Shown here: one piece after another, positions 27,386 through 36,313 of the stretch
How positions within the stretch are numbered: the stretch's first letter is position 1
Layout of the letters: every line of letters starts with the position of its first letter
From: Acinetobacter modestus
GTDB taxonomy: Bacteria; Pseudomonadota; Gammaproteobacteria; Pseudomonadales; Moraxellaceae
Assembly: GCF_014636095.1 (NCBI RefSeq)
Contig: NZ_BMDV01000001.1
Span: 724,622-788,621 of the forward strand
DNA length: 64,000 bases
Direction of reading: 5' to 3'
Translations under genes and position numbers: made by a program
Notes under the pieces: model-generated
The model's database searches: none
Seen by the model: the letters and a program-made list of their open reading frames with translations, nothing else
Told to the model about the DNA's origin: nothing

Positions 27386-28999
27386 TTATTTAGAACAATA
27401 TTTAATTGCAGATGACGTGCTATTCGGCTCAGTTGCTAACCATTGCTTAGTTGGAATTACCGTTATGTCACAATTATCAGCAACTTTTATTTTAAAAGCA
27501 CTCCAATACATACTCTCACCGGAACCTGTAGTCGGTGTGAAAATCTGAGTTCCTTGTGGAGAATTTAATTCAACTTTAATTGGTGAACCGAATATTCCAG
27601 GATTTGATGTCTCAGAATAGTTGTGAACAAAATAATGATATTCGCCAACCATTAACTTGTTTAAAGTGATAATTTCTGGTCCGTAGCTATCTGTATCATC
27701 GACATCTAAATTCATAAATGGATGCTGTAATAATGCACCTTCATCTTCATAAGAAATATGACTTCCATCAGGTGCAATCATATGTGAATCGATGTCTTCA
27801 GGATTTTTCCCCCAAGATAATCGTACTGTTACATTTTGGCTTGGCTCAGTTAAAACCAAACATTCATTTAATGTTGTATTTGCAGAGACTACACTACGCT
27901 CAATAGTATTACTTCGCAAACTATTTGCTTGCCCATTAATAAGTACAGTTGAGTTTTGTCTAGCTGCAATTGTAAACTCACCATTAGAATTGGTTCTTGC
28001 TGTACTATAACCAGAATAGTTTTTACCTTCTAACAAGATTTGAGCATTTGAGACCCGCTGACCATTTGAATCAGCTAAACAACCTGCAACGTTTGTTGTT
28101 TGATAAGGGACATCTGCATTCACAGTATTAAGTGTGCTTGAACTTCCTGCATAAAAACGATTGCCATTACTATCTTGTTGTAACGTCAGAACTCGATTGC
28201 CATCTTGCAACCAATAACCACGCTGTGGGTCAAAATAATAAAGTGGAATAGTGGTAGGAGCGATCCCTCTTGTCATCAATGGAATACGAATATCAGCAAG
28301 TTGATTACTAATTAATTCAACTTTTGCACCTGAACTATCTTTTAAATCAACAACCATCGCACCAAAACTTTCAAGTGGGGATCGTATATTATTTACTTGT
28401 GTTGCCAAATCACCTGGCATATTACGAATGTCTTGTGCTGTATTAATTAAAGCAAAACTTACATTTACACTGCCTTGAATCGGCTGCCCATCTGTACGTT
28501 TTAAGCTATTCGGTGCAATTACAACCTGAGCTGTACTACCCATTAACGTCACTGTACCACCTACAGTTGCGGTAACTGCCCCCCCTAATCTCAATGGGAT
28601 AATTTGAACAACTACTCCTGAGAGTGCTTGTTTATCCATCAAATCAACTGTAATAAACTGATCAGCAAAGCCTGCTTTACTAATTTTTAAAGTTGATTTA
28701 CCAACAGCAACCTTTGGAAATTGTGCTTTACCCTCAACATCAGTATTTGTTGATAATGTCGTATTCACCACGCTGACTTGTGCTGCACTGATTTGCGCTC
28801 CTGTACTACTATCAAAAACTTGTAAAGCAACACTGGCAGAAGGAGTAGGTGTTGGTGTTGGTGTTGGTGTTGGTGTTGGTGTTGGTGTTGGTGTTGGTGT
28901 TGGTGTTGGTGTTGGTGTTGGATCATCATCACTCCCACTGCCAACACAACCAGTTAATAATAAACTTCCCATCAAAACACTTATAATTGAATAATTCAT
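27386..28999 (-). CDS. Lipoprotein with Pro-Thr repeat linker and YfaP/DUF2135-like domain
   Basis: Lipoprotein of 537 residues. MNYSIISVLMGSLLLTGC is a type II signal peptide resembling that of the neighbouring 763-residue lipoprotein. A short acidic stretch and about 15 Pro-Thr dipeptides form a rigid surface linker. A carboxypeptidase-regulatory-like domain follows (VALQVFDSSTGAQISAAQVSV, then GFADQFITVDL), then a beta-rich region and a second such domain (GCLADSNGQRVSNAQILLEG). Near the end, RLSWGKNPEDIDSHMIAPDG fits the DUF2135/YfaP pattern. Domain content indicates an extracellular adhesin-like or carbohydrate-binding lipoprotein; the ligand is unknown. Copy B of the shared palindrome lies 71 bases upstream. 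Confidence 0.75.
   Translation of the reverse strand: MNYSIISVLMGSLLLTGCVGSGSDDDPTPTPTPTPTPTPTPTPTPTPTPTPTPSASVALQVFDSSTGAQISAAQVSVVNTTLSTNTDVEGKAQFPKVAVGKSTLKISKAGFADQFITVDLMDKQALSGVVVQIIPLRLGGAVTATVGGTVTLMGSTAQVVIAPNSLKRTDGQPIQGSVNVSFALINTAQDIRNMPGDLATQVNNIRSPLESFGAMVVDLKDSSGAKVELISNQLADIRIPLMTRGIAPTTIPLYYFDPQRGYWLQDGNRVLTLQQDSNGNRFYAGSSSTLNTVNADVPYQTTNVAGCLADSNGQRVSNAQILLEGKNYSGYSTARTNSNGEFTIAARQNSTVLINGQANSLRSNTIERSVVSANTTLNECLVLTEPSQNVTVRLSWGKNPEDIDSHMIAPDGSHISYEDEGALLQHPFMNLDVDDTDSYGPEIITLNKLMVGEYHYFVHNYSETSNPGIFGSPIKVELNSPQGTQIFTPTTGSGESMYWSAFKIKVADNCDITVIPTKQWLATEPNSTSSAIKYCSK
28848..28921. repeat. Hexamer microsatellite coding for Pro-Thr linker
   Basis: The unit GGTGTT is repeated about twelve times without interruption inside the lipoprotein gene at 27386-28999; on the coding strand it reads as Thr-Pro codons. 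Because the unit is six bases long, slippage changes linker length without shifting the reading frame. Confidence 0.95.
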
Positions 29000-29070
29000 T
29001 GTATTTCCTTTATATTCGTTCGTATGAAATAATGACCTTCTCAGACTAAAATAAGAATTTAATACCGTCT

Positions 29071-29088
29071 ATTCCTCAAATGAGGTAT
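29071..29088. promoter_or_regulatory. Shared palindromic element, copy B
   Basis: ATTCCTCAAATGAGGTAT, preceded by GTCT, matches copy C at 17 of 18 positions. It lies 71 bases upstream of the lipoprotein start at 28999. Confidence 0.6.
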
Positions 29089-29101
29089 AAGTTTAAAAAA
29101 A

Positions 29102-29120
29102 GCCGCACTGGAGATGCGGC
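29102..29120. terminator. Terminator-like hairpin behind the 29148 outer-membrane gene
   Basis: GCCGCA and TGCGGC pair around CTGGAGA; on the minus strand TTTTTTTAAAC follows, a good T-tract. It is a near copy of the hairpin at 27312-27330. Confidence 0.8.
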
Positions 29121-29147
29121 AAAAATTAAACAGTTAAGATTAAATGA

Positions 29148-30089
29148 TTAAAACCGAAGCCACAGACCTAGTTTAGCAACAGGAAACCATTCCAATTTTG
29201 AGTTGTAAGCTTCTTTTTCTGCTTCCAATGCCACGCCTAAAGTTGTCGTATGATTTTTATCTTGTACAGCGAGATTGCCATTTTCAGGATACAACTCAAT
29301 CGTAGGCTTACCTGCATACAGCGCACCGATTTGTGTCGTCAATCCAAAACGCTTGGTTAATGCTGGACTCCAACCAATCCCAATATAAGGCATGGTTTTC
29401 TTTTTATAATGCAAACTTCCATAAACTTTACCCACTTCATTTGCATCAAACATCGCATCATCAAACACATATTCTGGTTCAATTTTTTCAATATCCATAT
29501 CTTCTGGGATAAACTTGCTTGGCTCAATCGACCCATTAAATTTATTATTTTGATTGACCAAACCAACAGTTAAATGGAAGCTTCCTGCAAAAGGACGGAT
29601 GTTGGCATATAATGATTTTACATCGGTATCAATGTCTAACTTATATTTCGTACCATCAATAAGTTCTAATGAAGAAAATTCAACGTCTTTCCAAGAACCT
29701 TTATTAAAACTCGCAGTTAAATCAATATATGAATTTGGTGAAAAACCAATACCACCACCAAATCCAAAAATTCCACCTTCTGCAAATACAAAAAAAGGCT
29801 TGCTATCTCGTGAATAACTCAAACCAAGAATATGCTTATTTGTAGTTTCACCCTCGACAAGTTCAGCAACATTCGACGGCACTTCTGTATGTACAGACGT
29901 AAAGCTTTGCTCTAATAGTGGCGTATTTGGTATAATGCTTTCAGCGACTGGCTGTTTTGCTGTTGCTACTACACCCACCACTGGAGTAGAGATTGGTACA
30001 GTGTCTTGACGTGTTTCCTGTACATTTAGCTCCGCAAATACGGAGCTAGAAATTAAACCAAGACCACATGCAAATATAGATTTATTCAT
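29148..30089 (-). CDS. Probable outer-membrane beta-barrel protein
   Basis: Exported protein of 313 residues with signal peptide MNKSIFACGLGLISSSVFA. The mature part has alternating strands and ends in KLGLWLRF, a C-terminal aromatic typical of outer-membrane barrels. Gly-rich strands such as GGIFGFGGGIGFSPNSYIDLTAS and PYIGIGWSPALTKRFGLTTQIG look like beta-hairpins, as in small OmpW/OmpA-like barrels. I do not recognise a named family. It follows the 30102 gene by only 12 bases, so the two exported proteins form an operon under copy C of the palindrome. A terminator is found 28 bases after the stop. Confidence 0.65.
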   Translation of the reverse strand: MNKSIFACGLGLISSSVFAELNVQETRQDTVPISTPVVGVVATAKQPVAESIIPNTPLLEQSFTSVHTEVPSNVAELVEGETTNKHILGLSYSRDSKPFFVFAEGGIFGFGGGIGFSPNSYIDLTASFNKGSWKDVEFSSLELIDGTKYKLDIDTDVKSLYANIRPFAGSFHLTVGLVNQNNKFNGSIEPSKFIPEDMDIEKIEPEYVFDDAMFDANEVGKVYGSLHYKKKTMPYIGIGWSPALTKRFGLTTQIGALYAGKPTIELYPENGNLAVQDKNHTTTLGVALEAEKEAYNSKLEWFPVAKLGLWLRF

Positions 30090-30101
30090 TACAAAATCCT
30101 T

Positions 30102-31346
30102 TTAAAAGGTATATCCCATATTCACCATGAAGCCACTTAGATCTTTACCTGCATGTGTATAAGTAAATCCTATACGATATTCATTAATCCAAGCATTTGG
30201 CATTAAGTTTTTAAAACCTAATGAACCTGAAAAATCATGTGATAGTTCAGAATAAAGTTGATCTCCAGAAAAATCGGTTCTTGCATAAGATAATTTTGCG
30301 ACTAAAGGGCTGCCAGCTACCGTTTTATGCAAAACTTGACTATATTCTAAACCATTACGCAATACGCTATTTTTCAAATCATAGCCGCTATCATAATCTC
30401 CAACTTTAATTGAGCCCGTTTTATAAAATGACAACATATTGATCATAGATACAACTGCATGATCATTAAGAGGAATTTGAGTATTACTGCTCAATCCTCC
30501 ACCATAAATTACTGCGGCAGTACCAAAATCCTCAGAACCTGTGAGCCCTACACGAATTTGAGGCATTAAATACCAAGTTAGAGACTCATTTGATAATACT
30601 TGAAAATTAACTCCTAAACCTAGATTTAAGCTACCGGACAATGCCCCATTTTCCGCATCTACAAGTGTGATCGGGGCATCAACTACTATTCCTATTTTTT
30701 TTGTATCAAACCAACGTGAATAAGTTAATGGTAAATTATAAACATCTAAACCATATCCCTGTTGAGTGTATCGACCAAATCGTGGCGCCATGGAAAAACT
30801 AGAGGAAGACTGATCTTTTAATCCAAATACACGATCCGTTGCCATATCCGATACATTATCGGCCATTGAGCCAACCATTGTTGACATTAAACTAGTTGGG
30901 TTACCTGCGACCGGATCAATAGGAGATTTTTTTACCCATTCTTTAGTAAGCTGTTTAAGTAAGTCTTTATCTTCCCCTTTTAAAGCATCAATAAATTTAT
31001 CTTTACTCTCTTCTCGAGTTGCTCCAGTGTAAGTACGCGTTATACCTAATTCTGGAATTGTGAAAACTAAAGCTGAAGAGTTTTGAGCGAAGTTTAAATT
31101 TACAAAGACATCTCGTAAATTTAGTTTGGCATTGACAGCAGAACTTTCTGTATAATTCGGAAACAATTTTTGCATATTGGGGAATTCATATTGATCCGCA
31201 ACATTAGTAATTTTATTATATCCAGTAGTTTGAGTAGAGCCATCTACTTGTAATTCTGCAGTAAAAATATCTTTAGCCAATGCGCTATTGATACTTATAC
31301 CAATCAGAAAAAATCCCAATCCAAAATTTAAAAAATTCCTATTCAT
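30102..31346 (-). CDS. Exported protein, probable outer-membrane barrel with helical insert
   Basis: Protein of 414 residues starting MNRNFLNFGLGFFLIGISIN and cleaved after about ALA. The ATG at 31346 is chosen over the longer frame (31460): it has GGGGAT upstream and starts at the signal peptide. After a beta-rich segment a charged helical part (residues 90-150, many Lys, Asp, Glu) follows, then repeated beta-strands to the terminal VNMGYTF, the C-terminal signature of outer-membrane barrels. Not recognised as a known family. Together with the next gene it makes up a two-gene operon. The shared palindrome in its perfect form lies 72 bases upstream. Confidence 0.65.
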   Translation of the reverse strand: MNRNFLNFGLGFFLIGISINSALAKDIFTAELQVDGSTQTTGYNKITNVADQYEFPNMQKLFPNYTESSAVNAKLNLRDVFVNLNFAQNSSALVFTIPELGITRTYTGATREESKDKFIDALKGEDKDLLKQLTKEWVKKSPIDPVAGNPTSLMSTMVGSMADNVSDMATDRVFGLKDQSSSSFSMAPRFGRYTQQGYGLDVYNLPLTYSRWFDTKKIGIVVDAPITLVDAENGALSGSLNLGLGVNFQVLSNESLTWYLMPQIRVGLTGSEDFGTAAVIYGGGLSSNTQIPLNDHAVVSMINMLSFYKTGSIKVGDYDSGYDLKNSVLRNGLEYSQVLHKTVAGSPLVAKLSYARTDFSGDQLYSELSHDFSGSLGFKNLMPNAWINEYRIGFTYTHAGKDLSGFMVNMGYTF

Positions 31347-31418
31347 TCGTCCATCCCCATCAAAAATCTGGCACACATTTCCGAACTCAGATACTATGTT
31401 TTTTTTTGTAATTAAAAC

Positions 31419-31436
31419 ATTCCTCATTTGAGGAAT
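31419..31436. promoter_or_regulatory. Shared palindromic element, copy C (perfect arms)
   Basis: ATTCCTCA, two central Ts and TGAGGAAT form an 18-bp inverted repeat with perfect 8-bp arms; followed by AGAC, it is the mirror image of the GTCT context of copies A and B. It lies 72 bases upstream of the exported-protein gene at 31346. Confidence 0.65.
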
Positions 31437-31580
31437 AGACTCTAATAGAGTTTTATGCATAAATAAAAAAATATTTGAATTTTATTATTTAATTTAGGAT
31501 AAAAATAAAAGCCACATCACGTACGACTTTTATATCATTACACTTTACATACCAAAAAAACTTGTATTTATAAAATAATT

Positions 31581-32747
31581 TTATTGATTTGTATTATAAC
31601 GAGGAATATTCAACAATAATTTAACCAATTCAGCTTGGCGGTTGGTCGAAGTCTTTTTATAAATAGATTGGAGTTGCTTTCGAATTGTATCTTGATTAAC
31701 TTGATGTTTGACTGCAATTTCTTTAGGTAAATCACCTTCTAATAATGCTAACGCAACTTTCGCTTCGGCAGGCGACAAATTAAAGGCCGCATGTAATAGA
31801 TGTGCATCAACCGTAGAAGAATAACTTGGATGATAAAAAGTCAACATCACCGAAGGTCGGATGCCGAAAGCCTTCATCTCCTGTTCAGAAATTAACAAGG
31901 TTGCGAAAATATACAGAATCTCGTTGTTCTGATCAGTTATTTTTATACAGCCATCATCTAAAATTTGCTCAAATAATAACTGTCTTGATTTAAATAAATA
32001 TTCAATATGTTGTAAGTTAGCTGCCAATTGGGATTGGTATGGTTCTGGCAAGATCAGCTTATTATCTTCAACCTTGAGTATCCTATTCTTAACCAACAAT
32101 TGTTTAGCGGCCAAATTAGCATGAGATACTTGCCCAGCTAGATTTAATAACATAATTGGCTGAGATAATTTATCAATCAGTGCATATCCCATAATTGCTT
32201 TGCTAGAAAATTCGTAAATGTGTCTTTGAATCGCCACAACTCGTTTTAGATGTACAATCAGTTGATCTAAAAAGTCCAAATCTTCTTTTTTTAGTGGTTG
32301 TCGTTCAATTGAGGTAAATACACCCAAAAGCACACATAATTTGTCATCCAAAATAAGTTCATGTGCTGCTGTATAACGTACTTGTATCGGCAATAAGATA
32401 TTTTGATAAAGGGTAGACTGTGCAACAAACTCCTCAGTAACTGTATGATGGCATTGATACCAACCTATACGATCAGGTCTTAGAAACTCTCCCCAACGTG
32501 GATCATCTTCAACCGAATAATGTAGGTATTTAACCTCTGTGCTTGCTATCTCTTCTTCTGAAATCACACCAACACTATGACTAAATGAAAAAGCTTGTTT
32601 TTGGAAATCTAGTGCAAGAATATGTACCAAAGATAAACTGAGAACTTGGTTCAGTCGTGTAGCAAATTGATTCCAACCTTCTGCATCTAAAGGAATTTTA
32701 TAAATAAGCTCTACAAGCTCATCATAGTAGATATCATAGCGATTCAT
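31581..32747 (-). CDS. LuxR-type HTH regulator, paralogue of 19919-21046
   Basis: Regulator of 388 residues. The C-terminal LuxR/GerE-type DNA-binding domain includes [20 protein letters not shown] and [17 protein letters not shown] sensor-like N-terminal region aligns throughout with the protein at 19919-21046. I start at 32747 ([14 protein letters not shown]), where similarity to the paralogue begins; the frame could be extended to 32840, adding a hydrophobic stretch that the paralogue lacks. It is adjacent to the 30102 operon on the same strand, and the palindromic elements in this block are reasonable targets. No receiver domain is seen, so the signal is likely a small molecule. Confidence 0.75.
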   Translation of the reverse strand: MNRYDIYYDELVELIYKIPLDAEGWNQFATRLNQVLSLSLVHILALDFQKQAFSFSHSVGVISEEEIASTEVKYLHYSVEDDPRWGEFLRPDRIGWYQCHHTVTEEFVAQSTLYQNILLPIQVRYTAAHELILDDKLCVLLGVFTSIERQPLKKEDLDFLDQLIVHLKRVVAIQRHIYEFSSKAIMGYALIDKLSQPIMLLNLAGQVSHANLAAKQLLVKNRILKVEDNKLILPEPYQSQLAANLQHIEYLFKSRQLLFEQILDDGCIKITDQNNEILYIFATLLISEQEMKAFGIRPSVMLTFYHPSYSSTVDAHLLHAAFNLSPAEAKVALALLEGDLPKEIAVKHQVNQDTIRKQLQSIYKKTSTNRQAELVKLLLNIPRYNTNQ

Positions 32748-33020
32748 AGATCCAACAAATAGAGATAGTATATTAATCAATATAACAAAAAATATTTGTT
32801 GATATATATCACTATCTCCAATCAAATAAACTAGAAACACTAACTGACGATATTTTAATGATTTACTTCAATAGTATCTGCACTATGATTATCATCATAT
32901 TTGAGCTAATTTTTTATTAGATCTTATAAAACATCATAGACAAAACTTATTAAGCTATATTTTCATGATCTACAAAAGTTACTAAATCAGCTTTTGGAAA
33001 CTTAGAGATTAATATGAATT

Positions 33021-33392
33021 TTAAGAATCAATTTTATCAAACTGACGATCAACCAAACTCAAACGCCCACGTGCAACGTCTGATAGCATCTTCCAATCCG
33101 AAATAAAGCTATAAAACGGTTGTTTAAAGCTAGCAGGTTTATTGTGTTCAAAGAAAAAATGCCCAACCCAAGCGCAGGCATAGCCTGAGACTAAGCCATA
33201 AGCGAAGTATTTTGCTTTACGCTGACGAATTGCTTTACTAAAGAAATATAAGCCAATTGAACTACCGATCACGTGTAAACGGCGACTAGCGATACTACGA
33301 TGTTCTGTAAGGTAAAAATAATAGAATTCATTATAATTTTTAACCGGTAATGAAAATTCAACTGGCTTGGTTATATTTGCTGGTGCATTCAT
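33021..33392 (-). CDS. DUF962 / Mpo1-like membrane protein
   Basis: Small membrane protein of 123 residues with features of the Mpo1/DUF962 family: FYLTEHRSIASRRLHVIGSSIG near 28-48 and GHFFFEHNKPASFKQPFYS near 77-95, supplying the conserved histidines. The yeast homologue Mpo1 is an Fe(II) dioxygenase in 2-hydroxy fatty acid breakdown, so a role in fatty-acid alpha-oxidation is possible but inferred. Two or three short hydrophobic helices fit a membrane location. It stands alone, convergent with nothing close by. Confidence 0.75.
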   Translation of the reverse strand: MNAPANITKPVEFSLPVKNYNEFYYFYLTEHRSIASRRLHVIGSSIGLYFFSKAIRQRKAKYFAYGLVSGYACAWVGHFFFEHNKPASFKQPFYSFISDWKMLSDVARGRLSLVDRQFDKIDS

Positions 33393-33568
33393 TTCTTGAT
33401 CATCCTAATCGTGCAAGGTTGTCCACACGTTAATTCATTTTTTGCACAAAATAAAGTCATTAGGTGTCATCGTATCCGGACTTAAAACAACTTTATAACC
33501 ACTCTTGAGATCAACTCGTTATACTCATTTTATATTTATCATTGTTTACGCTCAGGAGTTATAACATC

Positions 33569-35017
33569 ATGGAAATAGAGCTTAAATTTCAACTTCCTGA
33601 ATCTAAGAAAAAAACGGTTTTACAAACATTGAATAAGCAAAAAGCGCAAAAAATTCAGCTCCAAGCCAAATATTATGATACTGCTGACCGCTTACTTGCC
33701 AAAAATTATGTCGCTATCCGCTTACGCCAAGAAGGTGAGCACTGGGTACAAACCTTTAAAGCTGCCAGTAAAAACCATCTACAGCGCATTGAAGAAGATA
33801 TTTATTTGGGTAAATGTGAACAAGAACCCGAACTCGATCTATCACTTTATCAGCACAACCGAACCGTTCAAACGGTGCTACATGAGATTTTAGGTGATAC
33901 GCCTGCTGAACTACAATTACAGTTTCAAACCAATGTACAGCGAAGTTTCCATGTGTTTGAGTTTGAAGGTTCACAGATCGAAGTTTGTTTAGATGATGGT
34001 GAAATTCGTACCCCAACCGATCAAGCAAAAATCTGTGAAGTCGAATTTGAACTCAAGCAAGGTGCAGCACAGGACTTAATTGATTTTGCCAAGACATGGG
34101 TAGATAAATATCAATTATGGCTTGATGTACGTAGCAAAGCAGAACGGGGTAATTTACTGACTATTGGCAAACGTGTTTCTCCTGCGACCAAAGCCAAAAT
34201 GCTAAATTTAGAAGCTGAACTTAGCGCAGAACAGTCGCTTAAACTGATCGTCGAAAATACCTTAAACCAAATATTGCCGAATGCTGCCGCAATTGCCGAT
34301 GGTGTCGCTGAGGCCGATCATATTCATCAAGCACGTGTCGGTTTGCGTCGCTTACGTTCTGCTTTAAAACATTTTTCAAATTGGTCAGCACAGATTGACC
34401 CAACTTGGGAAAATGAATTAGCAGAACTTTTTAGGGCTTTGGGGCAATCACGTGATCACGATGCAATTCAGGATTCTGTGATTCCGCTTATAAAACAAAG
34501 CTGTGATTTTGAATTTCCTCTTGGTGCTGAAATAGATTCCAATATCGCCAAGCTTTTCAGTGCAGCTAAAACAACACAGCTATTCTTATCATTATTTAGT
34601 TTTATATATTGTGATCATGAGTCTAAGACCAAATTATCAAAGCAAGTGGCTAAAAGTTTGAGCAAGCTTTTTCATAAAATTTTAATGGACGCCACTCAGT
34701 TCTCTACACTTACAGTTGAAAAACAACATCGTACTCGTAAGCGTATCAAGCAATTGCGTTATTGTATCGATTTTATTTCTAGGCTTTATCCTGAAAAAGA
34801 GGTTCAGCAATTTCTAAATAAACTTGAGCCAATTCAGGAATATTTAGGTTTTTATAATGATCTCTTTGTGGCGGAACAGATTTTTGAAAAGCAGGCGCTA
34901 GAACAACCACAATTTTTATTTGCACTCGGTTGGGTAAAAGCACAACAACCTCATATCGCAAAGAAAGCTAATAAAAAGTTACAGCATTTATCGGCTAAAG
35001 ATATTTTCTGGAAATAG
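33569..35017 (+). CDS. CYTH-CHAD domain protein (triphosphatase-like)
   Basis: Two-domain protein of 482 residues. The N-terminal CYTH domain begins MEIELKFQLP, with the acidic EIE-x-K signature used to bind triphosphate and metal; further strands carry the basic/acidic pairs IRLRQEG and EVEFELKQG. The C-terminal CHAD domain starts near 235 with HQARVGLRRLRSALKHF and is rich in conserved His and Arg that bind polyphosphate. E. coli YgiF, an inorganic triphosphatase, has the same layout. The ATG at 33569 is preceded by CAGGAGTT; the in-frame TTG at 33542 is rejected. Confidence 0.88.
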   Translation: MEIELKFQLPESKKKTVLQTLNKQKAQKIQLQAKYYDTADRLLAKNYVAIRLRQEGEHWVQTFKAASKNHLQRIEEDIYLGKCEQEPELDLSLYQHNRTVQTVLHEILGDTPAELQLQFQTNVQRSFHVFEFEGSQIEVCLDDGEIRTPTDQAKICEVEFELKQGAAQDLIDFAKTWVDKYQLWLDVRSKAERGNLLTIGKRVSPATKAKMLNLEAELSAEQSLKLIVENTLNQILPNAAAIADGVAEADHIHQARVGLRRLRSALKHFSNWSAQIDPTWENELAELFRALGQSRDHDAIQDSVIPLIKQSCDFEFPLGAEIDSNIAKLFSAAKTTQLFLSLFSFIYCDHESKTKLSKQVAKSLSKLFHKILMDATQFSTLTVEKQHRTRKRIKQLRYCIDFISRLYPEKEVQQFLNKLEPIQEYLGFYNDLFVAEQIFEKQALEQPQFLFALGWVKAQQPHIAKKANKKLQHLSAKDIFWK

Positions 35018-35064
35018 CAATCTCTACTCAAACCCACATACTGATCAGTATAAATCTCGTCTAA

Positions 35065-35085
35065 CCCCTCTTTGAAAAAGAGGGG
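35065..35085. repeat. Hairpin behind the CYTH-CHAD gene (repeat-like)
   Basis: CCCCTCTTT and AAAGAGGGG pair perfectly around GAA. The flanking CTCGTCTAA and GATTG resemble an intergenic hairpin element that recurs in Acinetobacter genomes as I recall them. With no strong T-tract it may be a REP-like element and/or an attenuating terminator for the convergent genes. Confidence 0.6.
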
Positions 35086-35121
35086 GATTGAAAGCTTGAC
35101 TTGATAAGAAATGATCAAACC

Positions 35122-35754
35122 CTACCGATATTTCCCAAAAATCTTCCATGTCCCATTATCAGCAAGCGGGTCACTATAACTATCATTACGCTGCTTACGT
35201 GGCTTATCTCGCGCATCTACCAATTTAAAATGCGGCTCAACACTTAAAATCACGCCATTCATATAAAAACGGGTACGCGTATATTCACTTTGTCCATGTT
35301 GAAAGACATAAATTCGTAAATCAATAAACTCACGATGTGCCACCAAAGCCGCAGTATCATCACTCCCCAACCATTCCTGCATCGCAAAAATCTGATCGGT
35401 CTCAAATTGTCCACATTTTTCGAGCAAAGCCGCCACGCCACGGAAAGTCTTAGATTCTTTAGCTCGTGTTTTATTAATTCGAATACGATCTACATGAAAG
35501 AAAAATAGTGGCAAATTTAGATGGCTTGGTAAATGAATTGCATCAACGACATCATCCTCCATAAAAGGCTGACAGAGTTGCTGTGCCCTTTCAATCAAAG
35601 GTTGCCATTGTCGGTAATATTCATCGACCTCGTCCTTTAAACCATAATAAATTGGCAAACCTTCGACATGCTCTAAATATTGTGGTGGATGAATATGTTG
35701 ACGTAGTAAAGCGATATCTGTTTTAAGGCTTTGAATTGCAATCGCATCTTGCAT
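35122..35754 (-). CDS. Conserved protein of unknown function
   Basis: Soluble protein of 210 residues with no signal peptide, membrane helix or recognised motif. It is mixed in charge and rich in aromatic residues; a central segment RIRINKTRAKESKTFRGVAALL is basic and might contact nucleic acid or phosphate, but that is only a guess. The C-terminus DKPRKQRNDSYSDPLADNGTWKIFGKYR is polar. It is encoded divergently from the DUF3144 gene and convergent with the CYTH-CHAD gene. The frame is long, uses ordinary codons and starts cleanly at MQDAIAIQSL, so it is a real gene. Confidence 0.7.
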   Translation of the reverse strand: MQDAIAIQSLKTDIALLRQHIHPPQYLEHVEGLPIYYGLKDEVDEYYRQWQPLIERAQQLCQPFMEDDVVDAIHLPSHLNLPLFFFHVDRIRINKTRAKESKTFRGVAALLEKCGQFETDQIFAMQEWLGSDDTAALVAHREFIDLRIYVFQHGQSEYTRTRFYMNGVILSVEPHFKLVDARDKPRKQRNDSYSDPLADNGTWKIFGKYR

Positions 35755-35858
35755 AGTGATTATTCTATTTACTTAGGCTATTTTAGATTAAGCCAAAGGT
35801 TTAGTTTCGACAAGGCTTTGTCTATAATATCTTGTCTTATTTGTTGTTGGGAAAAATC

Positions 35859-36242
35859 ATGTCTCAAAAAATTAATGCCACTGATGTGACAGAAGAAGAA
35901 GCTTTAAATGCGATATTTTTTGAGCGAGCAGATGAATTTATCAAACAAGCCAATGAGTTTTGTCGCCCACAAAAAGGACAGCAACCCAAACCAGAAGAGT
36001 TACGCGGACAAGTCAGCGCTGCCATGCTATTTGCAACAGCTCGCTTTAATACGTGGGTTGCAGCAAATAATTTTAAAGATGGCAATGAAATGCGTGATGC
36101 CAAAGAGCAAGTCATGTCTTATTTATTGCAACAATTTCAAATGATGTTAGAAGATAACTTTGACGAATATTGCGAGCAGTTTGAAAATTACTTACGCTTC
36201 CGTAAAAATGAAGATTTTCATACGCATAAACATGATCATTGA
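35859..36242 (+). CDS. DUF3144 domain protein
   Basis: Small acidic helical protein of 127 residues. It matches DUF3144 by FFERADEFIKQANEFC, then GQVSAAMLFATARFNTWVAANN, and the MLEDNFDEYCEQFENYL C-terminal part; it ends in a His-rich tail (FHTHKHDH). Function of the family is unknown. The ATG at 35859 follows TTGGGAAAAATC; the TTG-initiated frame from 35832 is a less likely start. A TATAAT hexamer at 35823-35828 may be its -10 element. Confidence 0.8.
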   Translation: MSQKINATDVTEEEALNAIFFERADEFIKQANEFCRPQKGQQPKPEELRGQVSAAMLFATARFNTWVAANNFKDGNEMRDAKEQVMSYLLQQFQMMLEDNFDEYCEQFENYLRFRKNEDFHTHKHDH

Positions 36243-36249
36243 TTGAAAA

Positions 36250-36281
36250 AGCGTAGATATTCAAGGATGAATATTCACGCT
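36250..36281. terminator. Hairpin between convergent genes
   Basis: AGCGTAGATATTC and GAATATTCACGCT pair at 11 of 13 positions around a six-base loop. It sits directly after the DUF3144 stop codon and before the convergent lipoprotein gene; a short T-rich tract follows some bases later. Confidence 0.55.
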
Positions 36282-36313
36282 ATTAACCTTTTCTATCATT
36301 CAAGTAAAATGCG

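Noticed and set aside
28848..28921. Tandem repeat considered as a CRISPR-like array
   Set aside because: The unit is six bases with no spacers and encodes a Pro-Thr linker.
32747..32840. N-terminal membrane helix on the second LuxR-type regulator
   Set aside because: The hydrophobic extension is absent from the paralogue, whose similarity begins near the ATG at 32747.
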